Shown here piece by piece: positions 1 through 7,860 of a stretch of DNA of 14,575 bases (positions are counted from its first letter, which is position 1; the number at the start of each line of letters is the position of its first letter). This DNA comes from Dictyocoela muelleri (Eukaryota > Microsporidia), in the NCBI GenBank assembly GCA_016256075.1, contig SDVU01000349.1, forward strand, positions 1-14,575, read 5' to 3'. The notes beneath the pieces were generated by a model. The model had not been told where the DNA came from, ran no database searches, and worked only from the letters and a program-made list of their open reading frames with translations. The position numbers and the translations under genes were made by a program.

Positions 1-82
1 TAAAATTTTCATCTTCTTCGTTGTTATAAAAATTCATGTAGGGGATAATGACTATTTTTTTTAAAAAAAATTTTTTTTAAGA

Positions 83-236
83 AACTGAAAAAAAGTGTCT
101 ATAAAACTGAAAAAAAGTGTCTATAAAACTGAAAAAAAGAGTCTATAAAACTGTAAAAAAGGGTCTATAAAATTGAAAAAATGGGTCTATAAAACTGAAA
201 AATCGAGTCTATAAAACTGAAAAGGGCTGTATTATA
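83..236. repeat. 22-bp minisatellite, seven units, phased A tracts
   Basis: Seven head-to-tail units of exactly 22 bp: the CTG/TTG trinucleotide recurs at 85, 107, 129, 151, 173, 195 and 217. A typical unit reads CTGAAAAAAAGTGTCTATAA plus two A. Variation is concentrated in the A run and in the two or three bases before TCTATAAAA, which is nearly invariant. The period is close to two helical turns, so the A tracts fall on one face of the helix; static bending is expected from known A-tract behaviour but is an inference here. 22 is not a multiple of three, which argues against a coding repeat. The array decays after 236. Confidence 0.93.
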
Positions 237-239
237 AAT

Positions 240-1009
240 ACTATTAAAATTTATCAAAATATTTTTAAAAATTATTTTTAATATCAAATCATTGGCATTA
301 AATATCAAGAATTTTTCAGCATTTTTTTAGGAAAATGCCGAAAAAAAACAGAAAAAATGCCTTCGGTTATATTTCGAGCAGCCAACTTTATGATATAGGA
401 GAAGTATAGTAATGATGTTAAAGCCGAAGATGCAAGATGTCTTTAATATTAAAGATTTTTAGTAATATCTTTATTTTCTCATAATCATGATGCACATCGA
501 ATAATCAACTATGTTAGTAAAAAATGCATAAAATCAGAACAATAGATAAATCTTCTAATGCTACAACACAAAATGTGTTAAATAATGTTGAAGTACTAAA
601 AAAAAGGCAATCGCGAAATTATTGATGTTTTACAAACTTTTGAATCTTAGAGAGATATCGTGACCAGAGACAGAAATAAATAATGGTTTATTTCTCAAAT
701 ATCTTCCTCGCTATTACGACTTTCAAAGTTTGATAGATTGACTAGTGGTTTTTTTAAATTGATACTTCCACAAATGATGATAGATTTATTATCTTTATTT
801 ACGAATTTAAATTGAAAGGGGATCTAAAAAAGTCTATTAATTTTATATTGATGGCTCTATTATATCTTTAATACGTCTATTTTAGCAGCTTTTACTATCA
901 CGAGTACCCATTTAAATTTTGTGTTTTCTATTGTTATATTTTAATTAGTGGGAAAACACGAATACAATATGAAGCTTTTTTTTAGAAGTGTAAAATTGAC
1001 GATGTAAAA
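240..1009. other. Gene-free A+T-rich stretch
   Basis: No open frame of useful length and no domain I can recognise on either strand. Around 590-790 the plus strand has short frames with a balanced amino-acid mix (for example KKRQSREIIDVLQTF-like and RLSKFDRLTSGFFK-like stretches in different frames), which could be the worn trace of a coding sequence. I cannot name a family. The stretch sits between the minisatellite and the first copy of the A+T-rich arm repeat. Confidence 0.5.
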
Positions 1010-1320
1010 TTTGGAGGTTTTGCAGAAATTTGTGGGTTTTATAAAAATTTTGGGTGTTAGGAAAATTTTAGGAAAATATAAAAAAAACATTATTAAATTG
1101 AATATATCAATACATAAATAATTTAATCAAAAGTAATTTAATTAAATTATTTAATTTAAAATAATTTAATTATCCTATTTAATTTAAAAATAATTTAATC
1201 AAAAATAATTTAATTAAATAATTTAATTTAAAATAAATTATTTAAATAATTTAATTTAAAAATAATTAATAAAATAAATTAATTTAAAAAAAATCGAATA
1301 ACTTTATTTAAAAATTATTT
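1010..1320 (+). repeat. A+T-rich arm repeat, copy 1 (probable left end of Merlin C)
   Basis: A short G-rich lead (TTTGTGGGTTTTATAAAAAT at about 1029, then TTTTGGGTGTTAGG) runs into about 230 bp built from variations on AAAATAATTTAATTAAA. The same order, G-rich lead then A+T array, occurs at 4230-4480 on the plus strand and, inverted, at 4800-4975 and 5925-6085. The transposase fossil at 1340-2170 begins directly downstream, so this is probably the left terminal region of that element. A matching inverted right end is not visible near 2290; only a short A+T patch at 2190-2280 resembles the array. Confidence 0.6.
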
Positions 1321-1339
1321 AATTATTTTTCAAATAATT

Positions 1340-2170
1340 CATATTTTGTATTTTTTAGTGATTTAGTCGAAATACTAACTCTGAAAAGTATAATTAAAAA
1401 TCTTCATGTCTATTTTTGTATTTGGACGTAAAACTATTTTTAATCGAGATCCTAAATTTTAAAGGATTGATTGTGGAAACAGTCTCTTCATCCACAAATA
1501 TCTTAGTATGGTACACAGTACAATGATTATACTGAGGATTATCTAAAAAAAGATTTATAGAGCGCCACACATCAGAAAATATTATATAGTTATCACTAAT
1601 TGCTTAAGCTATAACACTTCCAAGAACAGCTTTTGATCTATCTTCAATTTTTTTATAAAAAATTTCCCCGTATTTTGTTTAATTGCTCTGAAATGCCCTT
1701 GCTGTTCGACATTACGCTTTCTGTTATATTTACGGCGATAAATAAGAGGACCATTCATTTCAACAATTATTTCAACGCCTAAATAAAAAATGTGAAATTA
1801 ATAAGACATTTTTTTTTGTTCGTAGCAGGTGAAATACTTTTTATGAAATATTTGCTAATAATATCCAATTCATTAGCCGCTTCTTTGATTTATAACTCTT
1901 AGATAAAAGAAAAAATTATTCTAAAGAATATATTTAATGGACAACCTACATCATACAAGAGCTATGATATTTTTATTGCTAAAATTCTGCAGTGAGCAAA
2001 ATAGTAACGTTTAAATTCATTTTTGCCATTAATATTATATTATAATAGTGCACTGTTACAAATGTTAACATTATATTCCTTATTTAAAGATGCGTAATTT
2101 TGAAAAATAATTTCTACGTCTTTTTGTTGCTGTAGAAATCGACTATTTATGAATTTGATTTAAACCATGT
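1340..2170 (-). pseudogene. Merlin/IS1595-type DDE transposase fossil (C)
   Basis: Read on the minus strand this matches the conserved order of Merlin (IS1016/IS1595 group) transposases, which cut and paste DNA at terminal inverted repeats. Seen in the sequence: a helix-turn-helix-like stretch QIKEAANELDIISKYF-like near 1860-1895; the first catalytic block as VEMNGPLIYRRKYNRKR (about 1764-1714), where the expected Asp is Asn (AAT, 1753-1755); EDRSKAVLGSVIA followed by an in-frame TAA; the second block IFSDVWRSI with its Asp kept (1571-1573); then HCTVYHTKIFVDEET. The third catalytic block (HTxxIExxW in the family) is not recognisable, although FTSKYKNRHEDF near the end resembles the family C-terminus. 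The first and second blocks lie in different frames, so there is at least one frameshift. It is certainly dead. Recognition is by motif order and spacing only. Confidence 0.8.
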
Positions 2171-2598
2171 GTAATAATTCATACCCTGTTATTTTAAATT
2201 AATTTATTTCATTATAAAATAATATTTTAGTTTAAATTATTTAATTATCAAATAATTTTTAAAATTAAATTATTTATAAACTGTAGTCGTCGTTTTTGTT
2301 TGATCAAGAGCAAAAAATAAAGCCGAGTACTTTTATACGCTATAAATATTGTAAAAACGTAAAGTAAATATAATATAAACACTTTTTATAACTAATTAAA
2401 GTGTAAATAATACCTTTTTAATATTTAAGAACATGAAAATTTCAATCTTGTCGATTTTTTAGATCCCATTTATTTTTTAGAAAATACATACGTTTATTTA
2501 AAAATCAAATATTATTTAAAAATATTTTACAATAAATTCTTTCTGATCTCAATACAAGAAATTTTAAAATAATAACCTTATTGGTGATCAAAAGATTT
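2171..2598. other. A+T-rich gap between Merlin C and Merlin A
   Basis: 2190-2280 resembles the A+T array of the arm repeat and may be the worn right side of element C. The rest, including a 13-bp word GTCGATTTTTTAG at 2450-2462 that recurs inverted at 5903-5915, has no reading frame or structure I can assign. Confidence 0.4.
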
Positions 2599-2606
2599 CG
2601 GAATGA
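2599..2606. repeat. Probable target-site duplication, left of Merlin A
   Basis: CGGAATGA lies immediately outside the left TIR of the 2607-3704 element; GCGAATGA (3705-3712) lies immediately outside the right TIR. Six of eight bases match. Eight to nine bp is the duplication size known for Merlin elements. Placement of the element ends by one or two bases is uncertain. Confidence 0.5.
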
Positions 2607-2630
2607 AAGCTTCTTTACTTTTGAGCCTAC
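2607..2630 (+). repeat. Left terminal inverted repeat of Merlin A
   Basis: Pairs with 3680-3704 (19 of the inner 20 bp identical, one single-base gap further out). It would be the transposase binding and cleavage site. Its inner part also forms the left half of the small hairpin at 2623-2643. Confidence 0.8.
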
Positions 2631-2643
2631 AATTTGTAGGCTC
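2623..2643. repeat. 8-bp hairpin at the inner edge of the left TIR
   Basis: GAGCCTAC (2623-2630), a 5-base loop AATTT, then GTAGGCTC (2636-2643), a perfect 8-bp inverted repeat. The right end of the element has no counterpart. It places a second, inverted copy of the TIR tip next to the TIR, much as at the right end of Merlin B. Confidence 0.75.
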
Positions 2644-2938
2644 AGACTCAAAGTTAAGCAAAATTTTTTTAATAAATATTTTTAAAAGTGACCCTATTGA
2701 ATTTAAATTTCATTAATAAAATTTTTATTAACACAAATGAAACTTTTAATTTTTTAATTAAAAATAATTTGTAAAGGAGAGTATAATTTGCAGTAATGCA
2801 ATAGAATAACTAAATTTCGGATTTTCACATCACATGGCACCAAAAAATTGAATATAGGTGTTCTACAAAATTATGTCAATAAAGGGTGACATTGAATCAT
2901 ACGAATCTTCTTCTTAATAAATATATACATATAATGTA

Positions 2939-3505
2939 CCTTTTAATGACCAATTGACTTATGAACAATCTATATCTGGTATAATTCGTCTTCAAAAACA
3001 ATTTTCAAAATTAAAAAAGAGCTGCGAGATGTTTATAAGAAATATTGTGATAATGCCTATTCTTTTAGGGAAAGAAGTCCAGGCTGATCACACCGTAACT
3101 TTTAGGCGATAAACTATTAGAACACCAACTACTGAGGTTGATAAAACACAGGAACAGTATGGATTTTTGGCGAAATTGATGTGAATAATAAGCGAAATTT
3201 TTTCTTAAAAAGAGTAAAAAATTGAAAGGCAGAAACTTTGATAAATTTTTTAAAAACAAAATTTAACAGGGAGATAAATTTTACACAGATAGGTATCTAT
3301 CTTATCCTGAAGTAATCGAGATTTTTTTTTTTAATCAAAAATCGTGATTCATAATCAAGGATTCGTTAACAAAAGAGGTGAACATATAAATGACATTGAG
3401 TCCTTTTGGTCACACCTTAAATGTACAATGAGAAAAGAAAAATGTGTTAAACGATGTAACAATGGTGTATGTATTAATGAATATACGTTTAAGAGAAGAT
3501 TTTAA
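2939..3505 (+). pseudogene. Merlin/IS1595 transposase fossil (A)
   Basis: Three frames carry the family blocks in order. The first frame (2939-3112) holds LTYEQSISGIIRLQKQF and the first catalytic block VQADHTVTFRR with Asp at 3086-3088, ending at an in-frame TAA and continuing RTPTTEVDKTQEQ. A frameshift near 3157 leads to VWIFGEIDVNNKRNFFLKRV, a TGA at 3223-3225, then KAETLINFLKTKFNREINF. Another frame gives TDRYLSYPEVIE with the second Asp at 3288-3290. A last frame gives GFVNKRGEHINDIESFWSHL with the catalytic Glu at 3398-3400, then a basic C-terminus ending in TFKRRF and TAA at 3503. All three catalytic residues survive, so the copy was lost by frameshifts and stops. The N-terminal zinc-binding part is not clear. 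The GEHINDIESFWSHL block differs from the HTQHI-type block of Merlin B, so A and B are separate lineages. Confidence 0.88.
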
Positions 3506-3679
3506 AGGGAATGTTCCTCTGAATTTAAATATTTGTATGTTTGAATTTTAAAATTACTATTTAAATAAAAAATTTCAATTTAAAAATTATTAAACTATAT
3601 ATTTTTTAAATTTTTAAATTTTTATTTAGTTTATTAGTAAAAAATTATTTAATTTTTACATTAAAGAGGGACCCTTGGT

Positions 3680-3704
3680 GTAGGCTCAAAAGTAAAGGAG
3701 CCTT
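3680..3704 (-). repeat. Right terminal inverted repeat of Merlin A
   Basis: On this strand GTAGGCTCAAAAGTAAAGGA followed by GCCTT, the reverse complement of the left TIR apart from one mismatch and one gap. The likely target duplication GCGAATGA follows at 3705-3712. Confidence 0.8.
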
Positions 3705-3712
3705 GCGAATGA

Positions 3713-4229
3713 ATAAATAGCAGGTATATATGATGAAAAAGTTAGTCAAAATGTATAATATTACCTAGTCTGTTTAAACACCCGTTCTTATTATAAATAT
3801 AAATTATTTAATAGATATTGATTATCGCGGAAATTTAATAAATTTATTCTGAATTTGTCGCGTACTAAAAATATATATTTAGAAATTCATGAAATCATAT
3901 GATAAAAGATAAAATGCGAATAAATAACCAGAAGATTCGTCATAGTTATATTTTTCAAAAAAAATGTGGGCTTTTATGAAGATATAGTGCTATAAAACGG
4001 CAATTTTTTGTAAAATTTTTCTAGTTTTTTTGTTTTTTTTAGATAAAATGGCGAAGCAGAAAGAGCTGATTAACCATGATAGTCATCTTCTAATCGGAAT
4101 TATTTAAACGCTAGTGTGATTATATAAAAATGAAGTCTTGAATATAGACGAAACGAGAATATACATAAAATATGGGTATGGTAAATATATTCTTTGTTTT
4201 AATGAAACGTTGCGAGTTTTTTTAAATTA
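3713..4229. other. A+T-rich stretch, mostly unassigned
   Basis: No gene of useful length. The only coding-like piece is the 19-codon frame at 4048-4107, described separately. A long T run precedes its ATG. Confidence 0.5.
4048..4170 (+). pseudogene. Possible transposase N-terminal scrap (Tc1/mariner-like?)
   Basis: An ATG at 4048 opens MAKQKELINHDSHLLIGII and stops at 4105-4107. After a frame change, KNEVLNIDETRIYIKYG is readable at about 4120-4170. The opening resembles the start of Tc1/mariner helix-turn-helix domains (M-x-K-x-KEL..D..), and NIDET resembles the IDE(T) catalytic context of IS630/Tc1 proteins, but the two are far too close together for a normal transposase and neither match is strong. 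It could equally be chance. No TIRs were found around it. Confidence 0.2.
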
Positions 4230-4975
4230 AATTTGGAGTTTTTGGAAAAATTTTGAGGATTTAGGAAAATTTGTGGGTTAAATAAAAATTTTTTAGTAAA
4301 TATTAATAAACAACAATTTAAATTAAATAAATTTATTTAAAAATAATTTAAATCAAAAATAATTTAATTAAATAATTTAATTAATTAATTTAATTATTTA
4401 AGTTAATTTAAAAATAATTTAATAATTTAATTTAAAAATAATTAAAAAATTTTATTTAAAAATAAGTAATAAAATCAATATTAAATAAATAAATTAATTA
4501 AAAAAAGATTTTATAAATTATTGCGCGTGGTTATAGGATAATTCGAATATAATTGATACCTATAATAAGAAGGAGAAGCCTTAGAATAGTAATAACCCAT
4601 AACAATGCTTTCAATTGTATTCCTTAATTCAAAAAGCGTAATGATGTAAATTAATTTTGCACCCTCTTGATTTTAGTCATTTTTTACTTATAATTTGCTT
4701 AAAAACACATGCAAGTAATATATATCTTATTTTTTTTATTAATTTATTTATAAAAAATCAATTATTTTTTAATTAATTATTTTCAAATTAATTTATTTAA
4801 TTAAATAATTTTTAAATGAATTTATAAAATTATTTTTAAATTAAATATTTTAATTAAATTATTTTTGATTCAAATTTATTTTAAATATATTTATTTACTT
4901 CAAATTGTTGTTTATTTATATCCCCCCCCCAAAAAAAAAATTTTTAAAAAACACCAAAATTATGAAAACCCTTAA
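4230..4975. mobile_element. Palindromic non-autonomous element of the Merlin C family
   Basis: Two long arms face each other. Left, 4230-4500: a G-rich lead (AGGAAAATTTGTGGG), then AATAAACAACAATTT at about 4305, then an A+T array. Right, 4740-4975, is the same in reverse complement, including AAATTGTTGTTTATT at about 4900-4915. The right arm carries a run of about nine C followed by about ten A at 4922-4940. The middle, 4510-4720, has no frame, but 4619-4643 matches 21 of 25 bases with 2077-2101 inside transposase C. Shared ends and a shared internal piece suggest an internally deleted relative of element C, mobilised in trans. Exact ends and the target duplication cannot be placed. Confidence 0.65.
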
Positions 4976-4989
4976 GTTTTACATGATCA

Positions 4990-5924
4990 ATTATTTTTTA
5001 TACAATAAAATAGACAGTAAAAAATATGAAGCAAGATTTTTTTAAATGCCCGGTGTTAGTATCCTTTGTGAGAAGTTAAAGTCAGTAAATAATAAAATCA
5101 AAGAAACTCCGAGCAAATAGAAATTTGAATTCGGTGTCCTTAATTTATCTTATATAACTAACAAAGGTCTTGGATGACATCTATCTTTTCTGTTAATATC
5201 ACAAAACACAAAGTGTGAAGATAAAAAAAATAAAAATCTAACTATTCTACTTATCCTGGATAATTTTAAGGACTTAAGATGAAAAATCATTCTGGAATTC
5301 AATTATAAATTCTACGCGTACTACATCTCTAATATAATTGTTATATTCAGGTAATATCAATTCCTTAAAAGAGTTTAATTAATTTTTAAATTACGAATGC
5401 GCATTAATGATATCAATCATGAAGTGATTATTCAGAAAAGTATTTATCAAATGTTTTTATATAAGTTAAGAAAGCTTTTAATGTAAGTTATTATATACTG
5501 TTTATCGAAAGAACAAGACTAATATTATGGAAAATACAGTTAAACAAATAGAATGTCTCTATATCCACATTGAAACAAAAATATTCTATAGACACTATGT
5601 ATATTTAAAATATGTATTAAATATTCATCTAAATTTTATAACTAAGCAAATTTTGATGAAGTGTTAAAAAATTTATGCTAATATCTCGAAAAAAAATAAC
5701 ATTCCAATTAAAATATCTTAAATAAAGTCTAGATTCGTAGTATTAGATTATTAGAGATATTTGAGCATATATATATATAAAAGAAAATCGTATTTATATA
5801 AAAAAATAAATAAGCATAAAAAAACGGAATTTTATGTTTATACAAAATATGTCGATTTTTTCGACTTTTTACGATATTTTTATCCCATTATTTAAAAGGT
5901 GACTAAAAAATCGACGCTACTGGT
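4990..5924. other. Unassigned A+T-rich stretch with one coding-like patch
   Basis: No recognised gene. On the plus strand around 5240-5480 one frame has few stops and a varied composition (for example NLTILLILDNFKDLR and LRMRINDINHEVIIQKSIYQ), which may be worn coding sequence of unknown origin. GTCGATTTTTT (5851-5861) is repeated inverted at 5905-5915. Nothing else stands out. Confidence 0.4.
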
Positions 5925-6085
5925 AATTATTTTAAATTAAATTTTTTAATTAAATTATTTTTGATTAAATTATTTTTGTATTGATTTATTTAATTTAAAA
6001 AAGTTTTAATTTCATTTTCCCAAAATTGATAAGAACCCTCTATATTTTTCAAAACCACACAAATTCCCCCGCCAAATTTGCATAA
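5925..6085 (-). repeat. A+T-rich arm repeat, inverted copy
   Basis: Read on the minus strand: a G-rich lead (TTTGGCGGGGGAATTTGTGTG), TTGGGAAAATG, then AATAATTTAATCAAAAATAA-type array, the same order as the arms at 1010, 4230 and (inverted) 4975. It is either a solo arm left by rearrangement or the right end of a larger nested unit whose left end is at 1010; the sequence does not decide. Confidence 0.6.
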
Positions 6086-6290
6086 TCAACGTTTATATAA
6101 AAAAAATAATCTTGAATTTATAAATACAGATTTTGAAAAATGACTAGCCAATTAAGCAATAAATATTTTCAAATGTTAAAAATATTTCTGCTATTTTTAC
6201 TTTAGACAAAGTATTTGGCGACATATTCAAAAATATTAATTTATAAAATTTTATAAAACAGATATTTTTTTAAAAAAAAATTCTAAAACT
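6086..6290. other. A+T-rich spacer
   Basis: No open frame, repeat or motif that I can support. Confidence 0.5.
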
Positions 6291-6520
6291 ATTATGTCAC
6301 ACGTGCAGCGCGTGACATATTTCCAACGCGAGACATTTTATATTTTTTATATTTATATTTTATATTTATATGAATATTATATATTTATATTTTTTTAGTA
6401 TAGTTGATATTTTTTTAATTTTGCAATAATTAACAATATTTTCGGCATCAACTAGACTCGAACCCAGATATTCCATGCTGATACAAATGTTACTAACCAC
6501 TCGCTGAATAACCTAATAAC
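6291..6520 (-). repeat. tRNA-derived SINE-like repeat, copy 1
   Basis: On the minus strand the head has an A-box-like TTCAGCGAGTGGTTA (about 6508-6494) and a strong B-box GGTTCGAGTCT (6464-6454), ending in TTGATGCC, a 3' acceptor-like end. It is followed by TTTTGCAATAATT-type body (on this strand AATTATTGCAAAATT), an A+T-rich middle, and a CpG-rich tail ending about 6291. These boxes are the internal RNA polymerase III promoter elements of tRNA genes and SINEs. The 5' acceptor half does not pair with the 3' half, so it is not a functional tRNA. Confidence 0.7.
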
Positions 6521-6694
6521 TTTAAAACAAAGCATATTTAATTAATAAATTAATTGAAAATAAATTTTTAGAAAACTGTAGATTAATAGTAATTATTTAT
6601 TATTAATGTATAGATAAATAAATTGTTATTTATTTAAAATAGGTTAATGTTGTGTGTAGGATTCTTATAAATGAAGTATTCTCGAAAAAATCAT

Positions 6695-6739
6695 AAGTTT
6701 AAATGGATAAAGTTTGAATGGATAAAGTTTAAATAAAAC
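6695..6739. repeat. Short 15-bp tandem repeat, three units
   Basis: AAGTTT recurs at 6695, 6710 and 6725 with intervening AAATGGATA or GAATGGATA; the third unit is partial. It is isolated and non-coding. Confidence 0.85.
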
Positions 6740-6884
6740 TAAAAAGAAAATAATTGATGTAAAATTATTTCAAATGACAATGTTAATTTGAATATTGATT
6801 TATTTATTTAAATTTAATAAAGTTTTATTAATAAAATATAATACAAGTTCATACATATATATATACTTAAAATTTATTATTTGT

Positions 6885-7010
6885 ATACTTTATTCGAGAG
6901 GTTAACAAAATTATATCAATTTAAACTGTATGGGTTCGAGTCTCTTATGCTAAAAAAATAAAAATTATTGCAAAATTAAAAATAATATATATATAATAAG
7001 AAAAATATAT
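6885..7010 (+). repeat. tRNA-derived SINE-like repeat, copy 2 (short)
   Basis: A-box-like TATTCGAGAGGTTAAC at 6890-6905 and B-box GGTTCGAGTCT at 6933-6943, then TTATGCTAAA and AAAATTATTGCAAAATTAAA as in the other copies. The copy stops before the CpG-rich tail, and the next copy starts about 10 bp later, so this is a head-to-tail pair. Confidence 0.65.
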
Positions 7011-7014
7011 AGGG

Positions 7015-7312
7015 ATTTATGTTGAGAGGTAAACAACATTTATATTAGCTAGAAATATCTGGGTTTGGGTCTCCTTGATGCTGCTAAAATTAGAAAATTA
7101 TTGCAAAGTTAAAAAAAAACATATAATATAATAAAAGATATAAATATAAAATATAAATCAAAAATATAAATATAAAAAATTATAAAATGTCTCGCGTTAG
7201 GCATTGGTATGGCGTTTTCATATGTATCGCGTTTTGCATATGTCTCGCGTTTCGCATATTTCTCGCGTTTTGCATGTTTCCCGCTCTGCGCGCGAGACAT
7301 ATTATTAATGGC
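7015..7312 (+). repeat. tRNA-derived SINE-like repeat, copy 3, with satellite tail
   Basis: Worn head with GTTGAGAGGTAAAC (7021-7034), B-box region GGGTTTGGGTCTC (7061-7073), CTTGATGCTGCTAAA, AAATTATTGCAAAGTTAAAA, A+T-rich middle, TAAAATGTCTCGCGTTAGG, then the 18-bp satellite and a CpG-rich end at about 7304. B-box decay (GGTTTGGGTCT for GGTTCGANTCC) indicates it is no longer a good polymerase III template. Confidence 0.65.
7202..7290. repeat. 18-bp CpG-rich satellite, five units
   Basis: CATATG/CATATT-type starts recur at 7219, 7237, 7255 and 7273 (18 bp apart), with a divergent first unit at 7202. A typical unit is CATATGTCTCGCGTTTTG. Each carries CGCG, remarkable in so A+T-rich a region. 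On the minus strand the period gives a hexapeptide repeat (YAKRET, YAKRDT, HAKREK) in a 63-codon frame, 7300-7109, that ends in low-complexity hydrophobic codons; I regard that frame as incidental because 18 divides by three and the frame leaves the satellite into SINE body sequence. Confidence 0.9.
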
Positions 7313-7503
7313 ATTTATTACTACAAAAATCCGCAGAAAAATTAAACAATCATAAAAAATTAATATTTAATATTGATGCTATTGATAATATCAAAGCTCT
7401 TTTTCAATATTTTGAAAACAATTTTATCGATTCTAGCAATTTAAACGAAATTCAAACAGATCCATTTTTTACGCTAAAAACAGGGTCTGTTTTGATTGAA
7501 TAA
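7312..7503 (+). other. Unrecognised 63-codon open frame without ATG
   Basis: An open frame begins right where the CpG-rich tail of the repeat ends and stops at TAA 7501-7503. It reads, for example, LIFNIDAIDNIKALFQYF and NLNEIQTDPFFTLKTGSVLI. The mix of charged and aromatic residues looks more protein-like than the surrounding frames. It has no start codon and no family I recognise. If real, it is the 3' end of a gene or element cut by the repeat; chance is also possible. Confidence 0.25.
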
Positions 7504-7860
7504 TTTTTTTATTTTACCCTGGGAAACGGATAGTGTAGAAACATGGCATGTATAAGTTGAGAAGACATATGCATAAAGTACAGCCAAATATTCCAAAATG
7601 AATACGGATTTTAAAGAAAAGAACCAAATCGTTTTTTTTTGAATTTAATAAGGAAGATGATATGCCACTAATTTTAATGAAGATGAATGTAATAAATAAA
7701 TAGTAGTTTAAAATATTTTTAATTTATATGATCTATTATAAAAAAATATTATTTAAAGATAATTCATAAAATAATTAAATTAAATTTTTATTAAGTATTT
7801 AAAATAAAAAAAATATAATTTTAATCATTTTCCTTTTTTCTGTCTATTACAAAATTTGGT
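7504..7860. other. Unassigned stretch
   Basis: Short frames only. 7540-7680 has a slightly higher GC content and could continue the worn frame before it, but with several stops and no recognisable motif. From 7690 it is plain A+T-rich sequence. Confidence 0.4.

Larger units (their letters stand above)
2607..3704 (+). mobile_element. Merlin-type DNA transposon A, 1.1 kb, inactive
   Basis: The element is bounded by imperfect TIRs: left 2607-2630 begins AAGCTTCTTTACTTTTGAGC and right 3680-3704 reads on the other strand as AAGGCTCCTTTACTTTTGAG, both continuing to CCTAC. There is one single-base gap and one mismatch in about 25 bp. It contains one broken transposase, 2939-3505. Total length, TIR length and the 8-bp flanking duplication suit a single-gene Merlin element. 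A+T-rich subterminal regions separate TIRs and gene on both sides. Since both ends and the gene are still together, it decayed in place rather than being fragmented. Confidence 0.8.
6291..7312. repeat. 1-kb inverted structure built from tRNA-like repeats
   Basis: The left arm, 6291-6520, and right arm, 7015-7312, are reverse complements over most of their length. In order from the outer end: a CpG-rich tip (TATGTC/TCTCGCG words), AACGCGAGACATTTTATA, long (TATAAA)n A+T sequence, TTTTGCAATAATT, then a tRNA-like head with a B-box. The right arm is longer because its tip holds an expanded 18-bp satellite. A third, shorter copy (6885-7010) lies head to tail just before the right arm. It can be read as three insertions of one SINE-like repeat or as a foldback transposon that captured a tRNA-like head. 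No protein is encoded. Confidence 0.75.

Noticed and set aside
83-236. A CRISPR array.
   Set aside because: The repeat is contiguous with no unique spacers and lies in eukaryotic transposon-rich DNA.
3065-3259. A 64-codon minus-strand frame.
   Set aside because: It is antisense to the Merlin A transposase fossil, which matches the family on the plus strand.
4048-4170. A complete Tc1/mariner element.
   Set aside because: Only a 19-codon start and one short motif can be seen, with no TIRs and no room for the rest of a transposase; kept only as a low-confidence scrap.
1010-6085. One large 5-kb transposon bounded by the arms at 1010 (+) and 6085 (-).
   Set aside because: Possible, but it would need to contain the complete Merlin A and the palindromic element as nested insertions, and the arms are low complexity; the sequence does not settle it.
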